A stretch of DNA of 64,000 nucleotides from Candidatus Gastranaerophilales bacterium (lineage in GTDB: Bacteria; Cyanobacteriota; Vampirovibrionia; Gastranaerophilales; Gastranaerophilaceae): positions 1 to 64,000 of the forward strand of contig CAJUNK010000008.1 in the NCBI GenBank assembly GCA_910587815.1, given 5' to 3'. A program made the translations under genes and the position numbers. Below the pieces are notes generated by a model. The model saw only the letters and a program-made list of their open reading frames with translations, was not told where the DNA came from and ran no database searches. Of the stretch, positions 18,794-28,922 are shown piece by piece (the first letter of the stretch is position 1; each line of letters starts with the position of its first letter).

Positions 18794-19654
18794 CTAATGT
18801 TTTTTCTTATACCTTTTTCCATCCACTTCATGTACATTTTCTATTGCAATAAAAGCGCTTGGATCAATCGCACTTACAATATCTTTAATCTTTGGAATTT
18901 CAATTTTTGTAATAACGCAATACACCATCTTTGATTTTGTGCCTGAATACCCACCTTCTGCTTCAAGGTATGTCACGCTTTTATCAAGATTTTTCATTAT
19001 TTCTTTGCCAATTTCTTCATATTTTCCACTCATGATAAAAACGGATTTTGCTTCGCTTGTTCCTTGTAAAACAGTATCAATAGCCTTTGCAGCAATAAAA
19101 TATGTAACAGCAGAATACATAGCTTTATCTGGACCATATATAAAACCTGCAACAATAAAAATAAACACATTAAAGAACATAACAATTTCACCCACAGCAA
19201 AAGGATGACGCTGTGAAAGTTTTATCGCCATAATTTCTGTCCCATCAAGTGCTGCATTACATTTTAAGACAATACCAACACCTGCCCCAAGGATAATGCC
19301 GCCAAAAATTGATGCAATAAAAGTATCTTCTGAAAATACAATCCCCGTTTCTAAAAATAATTCTGAAAACAAAGAAAGCATAATAACACCATAAAACATC
19401 AGGCATACAAACATCTTGCCGAATTTTTGAAATGCCATAACAACAAAAGGCAGATTAAATACAATTAAAAATAATCCCAAAGGCATTTTTGTAAGATAAC
19501 TTGCCATAATTGAAATACCAACAACACCGCCATCTATCACATCTCTTGGAATAAGCACACATTCAAGCGCAAATGCTGCAATTAAACATCCAAATGTAAT
19601 AAATATTAATCTTAAAAATAAAGTTTTTAAAAAGCCCTTGCTCATTTTATTCAT
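18794..19654 (-). CDS. YitT family membrane protein
   Basis: About 286 residues with five or six membrane helices and a C-terminal DUF2179 domain (SVTYLEAEGGYSGTKSKMVYCVITKIEIPKIKDIV). The family is widespread; some members move small solutes, but the substrate is not known. GGVVGISIMASYL and LDGTEIMAIKLS are typical family segments. The start at 19654 avoids overlap with the divergent binding-protein gene; an upstream in-frame ATG at 19747 would overlap it by 70 bases and add a nonsense leader. The two divergent genes share a 22-base start region. Confidence 0.85.
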   Translation of the reverse strand: MNKMSKGFLKTLFLRLIFITFGCLIAAFALECVLIPRDVIDGGVVGISIMASYLTKMPLGLFLIVFNLPFVVMAFQKFGKMFVCLMFYGVIMLSLFSELFLETGIVFSEDTFIASIFGGIILGAGVGIVLKCNAALDGTEIMAIKLSQRHPFAVGEIVMFFNVFIFIVAGFIYGPDKAMYSAVTYFIAAKAIDTVLQGTSEAKSVFIMSGKYEEIGKEIMKNLDKSVTYLEAEGGYSGTKSKMVYCVITKIEIPKIKDIVSAIDPSAFIAIENVHEVDGKRYKKKH

Positions 19655-19676
19655 GGTTTTATGATAAAATAAAAAA

Positions 19677-20468
19677 ATGAAAAAAGTAAGTATTTTAATA
19701 TTATCAATATTTTTAATGTCTTTATTTTGTACAGCCTGCACAAACAATGATAAAGATTTATTATCAAGAATAAAACTTAGAAATAAAATTATAATAGGTA
19801 TAAAAAATGATTCAAAACCTTTTGGCTACATTGAAAATAATGAACTTAAAGGCTTTGATGTCGATGTTGCAAAAAGCATTGCAAAAAGAATTTTAGGAAA
19901 TGAAGATTTAATAGAATTTGTGCCCGTCACAGCTGAATCAAGAATATCAGATTTAAATTCTAAAAAGGTGGATATAATAATTGCAACCATGAGTATAAAC
20001 CCAAAACGCACTCATATTATTGATTTTACAAACCCATATTTTGTTGCAGGTCAGGCTTTGATGTTGAAAAATTCTTCAAGAATAAATTCTATTGAAAGCT
20101 TAAATACAAGAAAAGTAGGAATTATACTTGGTACAACAGGTGAAAAAACAATAAGGCTTCTCGCTCCAAATGCTATGGTAATAGGCAAAAAAAATTATAA
20201 TGATGCATTCAACCTTCTAAAAGAAGATAAAGTAGACGCAATCCTTGCAGACGATAGTATTTTATATGGCTTCATACTTGATAACAAAGGCTATAAAATT
20301 CTTCCTGCAAGATATACAAAAGAATATTATGCTGTTGCACTCCGCCAGGGAAAAGAAAATAAAGAATTAAAAGAAGAATTAAATAAAATATTAGAGTATC
20401 TGCACAAAAGCGGAAAACTCAATAGAATAAAGGATAAATGGATTCCAAATTTACACAAAGTGGGCTAA
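19677..20468 (+). CDS. Amino-acid ABC transporter substrate-binding lipoprotein
   Basis: A 263-residue family 3 extracellular solute-binding protein. It starts with a lipoprotein signal peptide MKKVSILILSIFLMSLFCTAC with the lipidated Cys near 21. Motifs are IIGIKNDSKPFGYIENNELKGFD, VDVAKSIAKRIL, DIIIATMSINPKRTHIIDFTNPYF, and GIILGTTGEKTIR in the second lobe. Such proteins bind polar amino acids in the periplasm and deliver them to an ABC permease. No permease or ATPase gene is adjacent, so the transporter is encoded elsewhere. Confidence 0.88.
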   Translation: MKKVSILILSIFLMSLFCTACTNNDKDLLSRIKLRNKIIIGIKNDSKPFGYIENNELKGFDVDVAKSIAKRILGNEDLIEFVPVTAESRISDLNSKKVDIIIATMSINPKRTHIIDFTNPYFVAGQALMLKNSSRINSIESLNTRKVGIILGTTGEKTIRLLAPNAMVIGKKNYNDAFNLLKEDKVDAILADDSILYGFILDNKGYKILPARYTKEYYAVALRQGKENKELKEELNKILEYLHKSGKLNRIKDKWIPNLHKVG

Positions 20469-20520
20469 TATGATATAATTTCCTTTGAAAAATGAATAAA
20501 ATTTAGGATAGGAAATAAAA

Positions 20521-22632
20521 ATGGAAGCTAAAAAAAGACAAGTTTTTTGGGAAGTTCTATTTTGGATAGTTCTTCTTTGTGGCATGTATATGTCATTTGT
20601 AAAATATGCACCAGGTGCAAAATCAATATTTATAGGTATGATTGCAGGAATTAGCGCACTTTTATTTGCAGCAATTAAAACTGCAAAAATTATGTCCAAA
20701 AAACAAGGCAATGAAACTATGAGCACCTTGTCAAATCACATATATTCAGGTGCTATGGCATTTTTAAAAAGAGAATATAAAATTCTTTCGGTATTTGTAA
20801 TTGTAGTTGCATTGTTAATTGCAGCATATATAAGCATTCAAACATCAATTTGTTTTCTTTGCGGTGCAGCTTGTTCTGCTGTTGCAGGTTTTATTGGCAT
20901 GTCTGTTTCAACAAAATCAAATGCTAGGACAGCTCATGCTGCTGAAAAATCTTTAAACAAAGCCTTCAAAATTGCTTTTTCAGGCGGTGTGGTTATGGGT
21001 ATGACAGTTGTCGGCCTTGGGCTTTTTGGCTTGACACTTTTATATTATATATTTAAAGATTATGAAATTATAAATGGTTTTGCTTTGGGAGCAAGCTCTA
21101 TTGCCCTTTTTGCACGTGTTGGCGGTGGCATTTTTACAAAAGCTGCTGATGTTGGTGCAGATTTAGTAGGCAAAGTAGAAGCAGGCATTCCTGAAGATGA
21201 CCATAGAAACCCCGCAGTTATTGCAGATAATGTTGGTGATAATGTAGGCGACGTTGCAGGAATGGGCGCAGACCTTTTCGAATCTTATGTTGGTTCAATT
21301 ATTGCCGCAATTACGCTTGGTGCTTTATGTCTAAACCTGCAAGGTGCGTTTTTGCCAATTGTAATTTCAGGCATTGGAATTTTTTCATCAATAATTGCGG
21401 TTTATTTTGTGAGAACAAAGGAAAACGGCAACCCAATGAAAGCCCTTCAAATAGGAACATCTGTTGCGATGCTTCTATCTTTAATAGGCTCAGGCATTTT
21501 AATTATGAAATGGTTTGATAAAATGGGCCCAGGTATTTTCTTTGCTCTTTTAATAGGTGTAGTTGCAGGCTCTGCAATAGGTTATTTAACAGAATACTTC
21601 ACATCATATAATTACACTCCTGTAAAAAATATTGCAAAATCTACCGAAACTGGTACTGCAACAGCAGTTATATCAGGACTTGATGTTGGTATGCTATCTA
21701 CATTTTTCCCAATGGTAATTATAAGCATTGCAACTATAGCATCATTCCTTGTAATAGGTGGAATGGAAAGCTATACACTTGGTGTGTATGGTATAAGCAT
21801 TGCAGCTGTTGGTATGCTATCTACAGTTGGTATGATAGTTGCAGTAGATGCTTATGGTCCAATTTCAGATAATGCAGGCGGCATTGCACAAATGGCAGAT
21901 TTAGACAAAGCCGTAAGAGAAAGAACCGATAAACTTGATTCTGTAGGTAATACAACTGCTGCTATTGGCAAAGGTTTTGCAATTGGTTCAGCAGCTCTTA
22001 CTGCTCTTGCTCTTTTATGTGCTTATGCAACAGTTATAAACCTTTCAGACATTGACATTTTAAATCCGTTTGTAACAGCAGGCGTACTATTTGGAGCATC
22101 ACTACCGTTTTTATTCTGTTCACTCACTATGGGTGCAGTTGGTCGTGCTGCTTGCAAAATGGTAAATGAAGTTAGACGCCAATTTAAAGAAAATCCTGGC
22201 ATTATGACAGGTGAAAAACAACCTGACTATAAAAAATGTGTCGACATTTCAACAAAAGCAGCCATTTTAGAAATGCTTCTGCCTGGTATAATTGCAATTG
22301 GGGCACCTCTTGTTGTAGGCCTTGGCACAGGAGCACTTGCCGGAGATAAAATACTTGGCGCACAAGCTCTTGGCGGAATGCTAATGGGCGCTATTGCAAC
22401 AGGTGTATGTCTTGCAATTATGATGGCAAACACTGGCGGTGCTTGGGATAACGCTAAAAAATATATTGAAGAAGGACACTTTGGCGGAAAAGGTTCAGCT
22501 CAGCATGCTGCAAGCGTTGTTGGTGATACAATAGGAGATCCTTTTAAAGATACATCAGGCCCTTCATTAAATATTTTAATAAAGCTTATGACCATAGTAT
22601 CACTAGTCTGTGCAACGTTATTTATAGCATAA
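20521..22632 (+). CDS. hppA: Membrane-bound proton/sodium-translocating pyrophosphatase
   Basis: A 703-residue integral membrane pyrophosphatase with about 16 helices. It couples PPi hydrolysis to pumping of H+ or Na+. Diagnostic blocks are [57 protein letters not shown], and the C-terminal [18 protein letters not shown] and [20 protein letters not shown]. In [11 protein letters not shown] the position that is lysine in K+-independent enzymes is alanine, which marks the K+-dependent subclass, among which many pump Na+. A TATAAT at 20471 and AGGATAGGAAA before the ATG suggest its own promoter. Confidence 0.95.
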   Translation: MEAKKRQVFWEVLFWIVLLCGMYMSFVKYAPGAKSIFIGMIAGISALLFAAIKTAKIMSKKQGNETMSTLSNHIYSGAMAFLKREYKILSVFVIVVALLIAAYISIQTSICFLCGAACSAVAGFIGMSVSTKSNARTAHAAEKSLNKAFKIAFSGGVVMGMTVVGLGLFGLTLLYYIFKDYEIINGFALGASSIALFARVGGGIFTKAADVGADLVGKVEAGIPEDDHRNPAVIADNVGDNVGDVAGMGADLFESYVGSIIAAITLGALCLNLQGAFLPIVISGIGIFSSIIAVYFVRTKENGNPMKALQIGTSVAMLLSLIGSGILIMKWFDKMGPGIFFALLIGVVAGSAIGYLTEYFTSYNYTPVKNIAKSTETGTATAVISGLDVGMLSTFFPMVIISIATIASFLVIGGMESYTLGVYGISIAAVGMLSTVGMIVAVDAYGPISDNAGGIAQMADLDKAVRERTDKLDSVGNTTAAIGKGFAIGSAALTALALLCAYATVINLSDIDILNPFVTAGVLFGASLPFLFCSLTMGAVGRAACKMVNEVRRQFKENPGIMTGEKQPDYKKCVDISTKAAILEMLLPGIIAIGAPLVVGLGTGALAGDKILGAQALGGMLMGAIATGVCLAIMMANTGGAWDNAKKYIEEGHFGGKGSAQHAASVVGDTIGDPFKDTSGPSLNILIKLMTIVSLVCATLFIA

Positions 22633-22663
22633 CAAAAAATTAAAAACAGGTTAAAATGAAAAA

Positions 22664-24316
22664 ATGGAATACACTTTATTAAAATCCAAAGATGATTTAA
22701 CATTAGAACACAATAAAAAAACCCCGCTCTATTTAAAGACGGGGTTTTCAGGCACAGCAGGTGAAGCAATCAAGGATGAAAATGGAAACATCACCCTTTT
22801 TGTGGATCCAAGATATCATATTCAAGCAGACCTTGAAACCAGAAAAAAACAAACTAAAAACAAAAAAATAAATGTTGTAAAGCTTGATATGCAAACAAGC
22901 TTTATTGATGCACTTAAAAAAACTCTTATTAAGAAAGACACACTTTTTATCCCGTCAAAATCAACAAAATTATCCACCTTTAATACCTTTAAAAAAAACC
23001 TCAAAGGCATAAACATTCTGCCTTATGAAACAGAAGATGAAACAAAGAAAAAAGCAGAAATTGAATATATTTCAAATGATATATCAGGAAAAGAATATAA
23101 AGAAAAATTAAGTAATTTAAAAAAGCTTAACAAAAATGTCCCAAAAAATATCTTAATAACAAGCCTTGAGGATGTTTCATATCTTTTAAATTTAAGAAGT
23201 TTTGAAGAAAAAAACACATCATGCATAAAAGCAAAACTACTGATTTTAAAAGATAAAACCATCCTTTTTTCTGATGATAATATTATCTTAGATGAGATTG
23301 AAACAAGACCCCTGAGTGCCCTAAAAGATGTTTTATCAAAAATTGATGATGAAATTTTAATTGATAAAAATACTATCACCCTATTTGATTATAATTTAAT
23401 TAAAAACCCGCACATTATGCGCACAAACCACATTTCAAAAATGTCTTCCATAAAAACAAAGGCGGAAATAAACCATTATATAAGTGCCTTTAAAAGGCTG
23501 GATGATGCACTTTATTCATTTCAAGGCAAAATAGTCCCCGGCAAAAGCGAATTTGAATTAAAAGAAATCTTTGAAAAAGAACTCATCCGCCACGGCGCAA
23601 AGGGCACAAGCTTTAAAACCATCCTTGCTGTGGCTGAAAATTCAAGCTCTATACATTATTCAAATTATGATAAAAATAAAATAATAAAAGATGGCGATAT
23701 TTTATTATTAGATTGCGGAGGCTTTTATGAAGGGGGCTATGCCACAGATATAACAAGGGTTTTCCTTTGCGGAAACATAAAAAATAATCCTAATGAAGAC
23801 GAAATAAAAAAAATCTACACAGCAGTATTAAAAGCCCAGTTGAATGTATATTTTGGAGATTTTGATGATACAAAATCCATGGATGATAAGGCAAGAAAAA
23901 TCCTAAACCCTTATGAAAAACAAGGTTTTCTATTTCCGCATTCATTAGGTCATGGGGTTGGAATTCCCGTACACCAAGCCCCGCCTACATTAACACCCAA
24001 TCCGAAATATAATTCTAAATTAAAAAATAATATGGTCTTTACAATTGAACCAGGGTTGTACCAAGAGGGCAAATTCGGCATCAGGCTAGAAAATACGGTG
24101 TATTATGATAAAAATTGCACTCCCTGCGGTAAAAAAATTTCTCTTTCAAAATTTCCTTATGAAGAAAATTTGATAGATAAAACAATGTTAAATAAACAGG
24201 AACAAAAATGGCTTGAAACCTGGCAAAAAGCGTCATCAAAACTACAAAAAGTGCCAAACCTCGCACTAAAAACCGCAAAACCCTGCACCCAAACTAAAAA
24301 GGAGACGCAAAAATGA
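22664..24316 (+). CDS. M24-family metallopeptidase (Xaa-Pro aminopeptidase-like)
   Basis: A 550-residue two-domain aminopeptidase. It has an N-terminal creatinase-like domain (to about residue 260) and a C-terminal pita-bread domain with metal ligands in [19 protein letters not shown] (two Asp), [16 protein letters not shown] (His), FTIEPGLYQ (Glu) and [10 protein letters not shown] (Glu). It removes N-terminal residues, typically next to proline. The C-terminal tail after residue 500 is lysine-rich and not part of the fold. It overlaps the downstream methyltransferase gene by four bases (ATGA), indicating translational coupling. Confidence 0.9.
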   Translation: MEYTLLKSKDDLTLEHNKKTPLYLKTGFSGTAGEAIKDENGNITLFVDPRYHIQADLETRKKQTKNKKINVVKLDMQTSFIDALKKTLIKKDTLFIPSKSTKLSTFNTFKKNLKGINILPYETEDETKKKAEIEYISNDISGKEYKEKLSNLKKLNKNVPKNILITSLEDVSYLLNLRSFEEKNTSCIKAKLLILKDKTILFSDDNIILDEIETRPLSALKDVLSKIDDEILIDKNTITLFDYNLIKNPHIMRTNHISKMSSIKTKAEINHYISAFKRLDDALYSFQGKIVPGKSEFELKEIFEKELIRHGAKGTSFKTILAVAENSSSIHYSNYDKNKIIKDGDILLLDCGGFYEGGYATDITRVFLCGNIKNNPNEDEIKKIYTAVLKAQLNVYFGDFDDTKSMDDKARKILNPYEKQGFLFPHSLGHGVGIPVHQAPPTLTPNPKYNSKLKNNMVFTIEPGLYQEGKFGIRLENTVYYDKNCTPCGKKISLSKFPYEENLIDKTMLNKQEQKWLETWQKASSKLQKVPNLALKTAKPCTQTKKETQK

Positions 24317-25056
24317 ATGAAATAACAAGCGTTTCAAATAATATTGTAAAAGATGTTGTAAAACTCCATCAAAAAAAATATCGTGAGGGTTATATTATTA
24401 CAGAAGGCAAAAAAGCTTTACAAGGCGCACTTGAAGCGGGTCTTGAAATAAAATATATATTCTCACCCGATGCTCGCCTGCTTAAAGAATATGACAAAAA
24501 ATTTCAGACATATCTTGTACTAGACAAGGTGATGGAAAAGATTTCAACTACAGAAAGTGCCCCAAATATTCTTGCAGTTGTTAAAAAACCTGATTATGCA
24601 CTAGAAAATTTTAAAAAATATAAAAGGCTCATTTTACTAGATAGAATAAAGGATGCAGGAAATTTAGGCACCATAATAAGAAGTGCATCGGCCTTTAATG
24701 TGGATGGAATAATATTATTTGGCGAATGCACAGACGAATTTTCGCCAAAAACAATTCGTTCCTGCGCAGGAAATATCTTTAAAACCCCAATTATCCATGC
24801 CACAATTGGGCAATTGATAGAATTTAAAAAATCACATAAAATGGTATCAACGGTTGTTAATTCCAAAAATTCGATTAAAAATTTTGACCTGAAAGAGCCT
24901 TATATCATTATGTTTGGCTCTGAAGCAGAAGGATTATGTAACGAATTATTAACGCTTTGTGACATTTCTTACACCATACCTATGAAAAGCGGTGTAGAAT
25001 CCTTAAATCTTGCAGTTTCAGCAGGAATTATCCTCTATGAAACGTATAATTGCTAG
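24313..25056 (+). CDS. SpoU/TrmH-family RNA 2'-O-methyltransferase
   Basis: A 247-residue SPOUT methyltransferase with an N-terminal substrate-binding domain (HQKKYREGYIITEGKKALQG) and the knotted catalytic domain: LDRIKDAGNLGTIIRSASAF (motif 1 Asn/Arg), IIMFGSEAEGLCNELL (motif 2) and IPMKSGVESLNLAVSAGIIL (motif 3). It transfers a methyl group from SAM to a ribose of rRNA or tRNA (RlmB/TrmH-like); the target nucleotide cannot be told. It starts within the end of the preceding peptidase gene. Confidence 0.9.
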   Translation: MNEITSVSNNIVKDVVKLHQKKYREGYIITEGKKALQGALEAGLEIKYIFSPDARLLKEYDKKFQTYLVLDKVMEKISTTESAPNILAVVKKPDYALENFKKYKRLILLDRIKDAGNLGTIIRSASAFNVDGIILFGECTDEFSPKTIRSCAGNIFKTPIIHATIGQLIEFKKSHKMVSTVVNSKNSIKNFDLKEPYIIMFGSEAEGLCNELLTLCDISYTIPMKSGVESLNLAVSAGIILYETYNC

Positions 25057-25158
25057 ATGATTATTAAAATTATTGCATCTTTTATATAATTGTAGTATCA
25101 TTGTTTTGTTGTGCACCCTGTTTTTGAGTCACAGCACCCGTTTTACAAAGGAGCTTAA

Positions 25159-25356
25159 ATGAAAGTATCGGCTATACATACAATCAGGAATAATCAATAT
25201 AAAGGCCTTGGTATATATAGACAAAACTTTTCAAACAATGTAAATAAAGCTTCACTAAACAGATTAGACCAAAACGATGTTTTTGTACGCTTGGCTACAG
25301 CCAGCACAAAAGATGCCCGCATCGAAAAAGAATTATACGAAATGGGCCTTATATAA
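25159..25356 (+). CDS. Small lineage-specific protein
   Basis: A 65-residue protein preceded by AAAGGAG eight bases before the ATG and by a TATATAAT-type box. Its start (MKVSAIHTIRNNQYKGLGIY) and the RQNFSNNVNK stretch resemble the MKISPVN... opening of the protein at 62336, a style seen repeatedly in Gastranaerophilales. The second half (QNDVFVRLATASTKDARIEKEL) is charged and helical. No known domain. It lies 29 bases before gpsA and may be co-transcribed. Confidence 0.6.
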   Translation: MKVSAIHTIRNNQYKGLGIYRQNFSNNVNKASLNRLDQNDVFVRLATASTKDARIEKELYEMGLI

Positions 25357-25385
25357 ATCGTTTCAAAGGTTTTAGAGGATTTTAA

Positions 25386-26393
25386 ATGAAAATTGCCGTT
25401 ATAGGTCTTGGCTGCTGGGGGTTAGTTTTAACAAAGTTATTAACAGATAACTTTGATGTTGTATATGGATGGTCAAGAAAAGAAGATTTAAGCGAAAAAC
25501 TTTTAACCACAGGAAAAACCGACATTCCTTTTGAAATCGAACTTGATAAAAAGGTAAAAATCACAAGCAATATGAAAGAAGCTATTAATGATGCTGATAT
25601 TATTTTGCTTGTAGTATCCACATCTGCTATCAGAATTGTTTGCGAACAACTAAAAGAAGCAGGAATTAAAGACAGCCAAATCCTTGTAAATACATCAAAA
25701 GGCTTGGAATTGCCTTCTTTAAAAAGGATGAGCGAGGTTATAAAAGATGTTCTGCCAAATCAAAAATTTGCAGTATTATCGGGCCCCACACTTGCAAAAG
25801 AAGTTTTAATGGGGTATCCTACAGCAGCAAGTGTTGCCTCTGATGACTTTGAAACAGCAAAAGCTGTGCAAAAAATGCTCACAGTCAAAAACAAATTCAG
25901 ATTATATACAAATAATGATATGATAGGCGTGGAACTTGGCGGTAGTCTTAAAAACGTTATTGCAATAGCTGCGGGCTTTTTGGATGAAATGAACTTTGGA
26001 GACAATTCAAAGGGCGCGCTTTTGGCACGCGGCATGGCAGAAATTGCCCGTGTTGCAATACAACTGGGTGCAAATCCTTCTACTATGTGGGGATTATCCG
26101 GTATGGGCGATTTAATTGCAACATGTTCAAGCCACCTAAGCAGAAATAATACTGTAGGCAGAATGCTTGCACAGGGCAAAAAAATTGATGATATTTTAGC
26201 CAGTTTGGGCTCTGTAGCAGAAGGGGTAAAAACATCAAAAGCCGTATGCGAATTATCAGAAAAATTAGGCATAGAAACCCCAATTTCAAGCGCTATTTAT
26301 AAAGCTGTTTATTCAAAAGAAAATTCAAAAGAAATCTTTTTAAGCCTTATGAACCGTGAACTTAAAGGTGAAGAAGATTTTATTAAAAAATAA
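25386..26393 (+). CDS. gpsA: Glycerol-3-phosphate dehydrogenase [NAD(P)+]
   Basis: A 335-residue GpsA. It reduces dihydroxyacetone phosphate to sn-glycerol-3-phosphate for phospholipid synthesis. It has the N-terminal Rossmann motif GLGCWGLVLTKLL, VNTSKGLE, AVLSGPTLAKEV, the catalytic-lysine region VELGGSLKNVIAIAAG, and GLSGMGDLIATCSSHLSRNN, a strongly conserved block. The length is normal for the family. A weak hairpin ACTCTaaAGAGT follows the stop. The next 660 bases hold no intact gene. Confidence 0.95.
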   Translation: MKIAVIGLGCWGLVLTKLLTDNFDVVYGWSRKEDLSEKLLTTGKTDIPFEIELDKKVKITSNMKEAINDADIILLVVSTSAIRIVCEQLKEAGIKDSQILVNTSKGLELPSLKRMSEVIKDVLPNQKFAVLSGPTLAKEVLMGYPTAASVASDDFETAKAVQKMLTVKNKFRLYTNNDMIGVELGGSLKNVIAIAAGFLDEMNFGDNSKGALLARGMAEIARVAIQLGANPSTMWGLSGMGDLIATCSSHLSRNNTVGRMLAQGKKIDDILASLGSVAEGVKTSKAVCELSEKLGIETPISSAIYKAVYSKENSKEIFLSLMNRELKGEEDFIKK

Positions 26394-26582
26394 AACTCTA
26401 AAGAGTGCTATGGTTCAAGGATTATAGCAGCTAGAGAAAGTTGTCTTTGTACAAATATGTACTTGATAGCATCATTCAAATCGTCAAATAAGGTCATTAA
26501 TTTTAATGATACAGTTTTGCCTTTTAAACGGGTAAATACCGCCTGGTAGAGTATATTTTGCCAGACCAAGGAAACTTATTAA

Positions 26583-26891
26583 AATTTCAATATTGCAAAT
26601 GCAGCATACTGCAAGGGCGCCGCTAGCAAGTATACCACACAGGGCTGGGCTGACGTCTGCTACCCGAATTGGTTTTGGGCGGGTACCATTGGCTCTAGCG
26701 GTTATTACAGCATGGGTATGAATAGTGGAGGCTTGGGCGCAGGTGCTTATGACGGTACTCTTGCCTATTCGGTGCGCTTCTTGCTCCTCGCGCTATATGG
26801 ACCTAACGGCAAAGTCGCCTTTCACTTAGTCGCAGTGCCCGCACTGCCATTGGCTGTGGTACATTCCTTGCTCCTCGCCCCCTGGATTTGA
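26583..26891 (+). pseudogene. GC-rich relic of a surface-protein C-terminal domain
   Basis: An open stretch of 102 codons without any plausible start; it begins right after an in-frame TAA. The translation reads like the end of a secreted protein domain: AYCKGAASKYTTQGWADV, then CYPNWFWAGTIGSSGYY, SMGMNSGGLGAGAYDG and TLAYSVRF. The closing AYSVRF resembles the end of pilin-like/FISUMP or C-type-lectin-type domains (usually YSVRCV). GC content is near 55 percent, far above the surroundings. A 12-bp direct repeat CTTGCTCCTCGC occurs in frame at 26780 and 26867. I read it as the remnant of a lost gene, with the upstream part (26394-26582) showing no coding features. Confidence 0.4.
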
Positions 26892-27053
26892 ATGCAAACT
26901 TTAAATTTTATTAGTATTTTCTTTGAGGTCAAAAATAAATATCCAAAAATTAAAAGAAGTAAAATAAGGTAAAATATAAATTTTCCGCATAAATTTTTTT
27001 ATAGTATAATGCTTCTAAAAACCCCAAAATTTAAGGGAAAAGGCATAAAGTAT

Positions 27054-27797
27054 ATGAAAATTGTTGCACAAAATTTGATTAAAATATATGGAGATAGGTC
27101 TGTTGTAAACGATGTATCTTTTGAAATAAACAAAGGTGAAGTAGTAGGTCTTTTAGGGCCAAACGGTGCCGGAAAAACAACTACTTTTTATATGATAGTA
27201 GGTCTTGTAAAAGCAAATTCAGGAGCAGTAAAGCTTTTGGATAAATCCACAAATAATTTTCAAGATATTACAAAGATGCCAATGAACGAAAGAGCAAAAC
27301 TAGGAATAGGCTATTTGCCGCAAGAAGCTTCTATTTTTAGAAAACTTTCTGTTGAAGATAATTTAAAGCTTGTTTTAGAATTAAACGAAAAACTCAATAA
27401 AAACGAAAAAAAGCAAAAACTTGAAGAACTCTTGGAAGAATTTGGCATGACACGTCACAGAAAAGCAAGTGCCATTTCACTTTCAGGAGGCGAACGCAGA
27501 AGGGTAGAAATTGCCCGTGCGCTTGCTGCCACCCCGCATTTTATCCTTTTAGATGAACCATTTACAGGGATTGACCCCATCGCAATAGGGGAAATCAAAG
27601 AAAATATTTACAAGCTGGCACGTGAAAAGGGTCTTGGTGTATTAATTACAGACCACAACCCAAAAGCAACTTTATCCATTACAGATAGAGCTTACGTAAT
27701 TTTTGATGGTAAAATAAAAATTCAAGGCAAAAGCGAAGATGTAGCTAAAGATCCTGTTGCAAAAGAATTTTACCTGGGCAAAGATTTTACACTATAA
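27054..27797 (+). CDS. lptB: LPS export ABC transporter ATP-binding protein LptB
   Basis: A 247-residue ABC ATPase: Walker A LLGPNGAGKTTTFYMIVGL, Q-loop LPQEASIFRKLSVEDN, signature LSGGERRRVEIARAL, Walker B FILLDEPFTGIDP and the H-loop ITDHN. The LPQEASIFRKLSVEDN and TGIDP sequences are typical of LptB, which with LptF and LptG pulls lipopolysaccharide from the inner membrane. The next gene encodes an LptF/G-type permease, supporting the call. The start at 27054 gives the standard MKIVAQNL-type N-terminus; an ATG at 27009 has no ribosome site. Confidence 0.92.
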   Translation: MKIVAQNLIKIYGDRSVVNDVSFEINKGEVVGLLGPNGAGKTTTFYMIVGLVKANSGAVKLLDKSTNNFQDITKMPMNERAKLGIGYLPQEASIFRKLSVEDNLKLVLELNEKLNKNEKKQKLEELLEEFGMTRHRKASAISLSGGERRRVEIARALAATPHFILLDEPFTGIDPIAIGEIKENIYKLAREKGLGVLITDHNPKATLSITDRAYVIFDGKIKIQGKSEDVAKDPVAKEFYLGKDFTL

Positions 27798-27805
27798 GGC
27801 CAAAT

Positions 27806-28918
27806 ATGAAAAAAAACGTGTTAAAAATAAGCATATTTGATAAATATATATTTAAACAGGTGCTGATGGCAACACTAGTATGCCTTTTGTTGTTTATAAT
27901 TGTTTGGATTGCGCCAGAAACACTTGTTAAAGCAATAAAAAAAATCTTCACAGAAAATCTGCCAATTATAGATGCAGTCAAAATTTTAGTATACGAACTT
28001 CCAATAGTTCTTGGAAAAGCAATTCCTGTAGGCATTTTTCTTGGTTCTCTATTTACATTTGATAAGCTTTCCAAAAATTCAGAACTTAGTATTTTAAGGG
28101 GTATTGGCCTTTCGTTTAATAGAATAATGGCGCCAGTATTGGTTTTAGGGGTTGCACTCACATTTTTATGTTTTCTTGTCAGCGATAAAATGATTCCGCA
28201 TGTTGCAAAAATTAAAGGCGAGGGAGCAAGATATAACAAACATTTTGTTTATATTCAAAAAAATGAAAAACAAATCCCTACACGCGGAGTAATTATTTCA
28301 AATTTTACCGATAAAGGGATTAAAAATCTTATTGTGCTTAATTTTTCTAATGAAAAATATGATGATGCAATGACCTTTAAAAGCATACTTTTTGCACCAG
28401 AAGCCATTTTAAAAGACGATTGTTGGTTATTGCCCACAGCCAAAGAATATACCATCAATAAAAATGGTATTTACACTGATATTAAAAATATCAAAAATTA
28501 TAAAATTCTTGAAGGAAAACTTGCAGGTGATGTACACCAAATGATAGTAAATTCTACAAGAAAAGAACGGTATTTTACTACAGCTGAACTTGGAAAATAC
28601 AAAGATATCTTGAAAGAACAAGATTTTACAGATGAATATAATTATACTTTGGCAAAATTTTATCAAAGATATCTTCACCCACTAACATGTATACTTTTTG
28701 CTGCAATTGGCTGTTTGCTTGGTTTTTCACCTCCAAGAAGCCAAAGGCTTATAGGCTTCACTGTGGCTGTAGGAATGATTTTTGCATATTATATCACCCT
28801 GCCATTTTTTGATTTAATGGCACAAAAGGGTGCCATGCCGCCATTTTTAGCGGCCGCATTCCCGATTTTTGCATTTTTCGTCTCTATTTTTGTAATTAAG
28901 AAAGTTAAGGATTTGTAA
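27806..28918 (+). CDS. LptF/LptG family permease
   Basis: A 370-residue YjgP/YjgQ-family inner-membrane protein. It has two to three N-terminal helices (IFDKYIFKQVLMATLVCLLL), a periplasmic beta-jellyroll domain (about residues 140-270), and C-terminal helices (HPLTCILFAAIGCLLGFSPP near 290-310). It forms the membrane channel of the LPS exporter driven by LptB, eight bases upstream. Only one LptF/G gene is present here, so the second subunit is either elsewhere or the protein acts as a homodimer. With kdsA at 53235 this shows an LPS-type outer membrane. Confidence 0.88.
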   Translation: MKKNVLKISIFDKYIFKQVLMATLVCLLLFIIVWIAPETLVKAIKKIFTENLPIIDAVKILVYELPIVLGKAIPVGIFLGSLFTFDKLSKNSELSILRGIGLSFNRIMAPVLVLGVALTFLCFLVSDKMIPHVAKIKGEGARYNKHFVYIQKNEKQIPTRGVIISNFTDKGIKNLIVLNFSNEKYDDAMTFKSILFAPEAILKDDCWLLPTAKEYTINKNGIYTDIKNIKNYKILEGKLAGDVHQMIVNSTRKERYFTTAELGKYKDILKEQDFTDEYNYTLAKFYQRYLHPLTCILFAAIGCLLGFSPPRSQRLIGFTVAVGMIFAYYITLPFFDLMAQKGAMPPFLAAAFPIFAFFVSIFVIKKVKDL

Positions 28919-28922
28919 TACT

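Noticed and set aside
26394..26582. tRNA or riboswitch before the GC-rich relic
   Set aside because: No T-loop (GGTTCNANTCC) and no recognisable aptamer motif; only a weak ACTCT/AGAGT hairpin.
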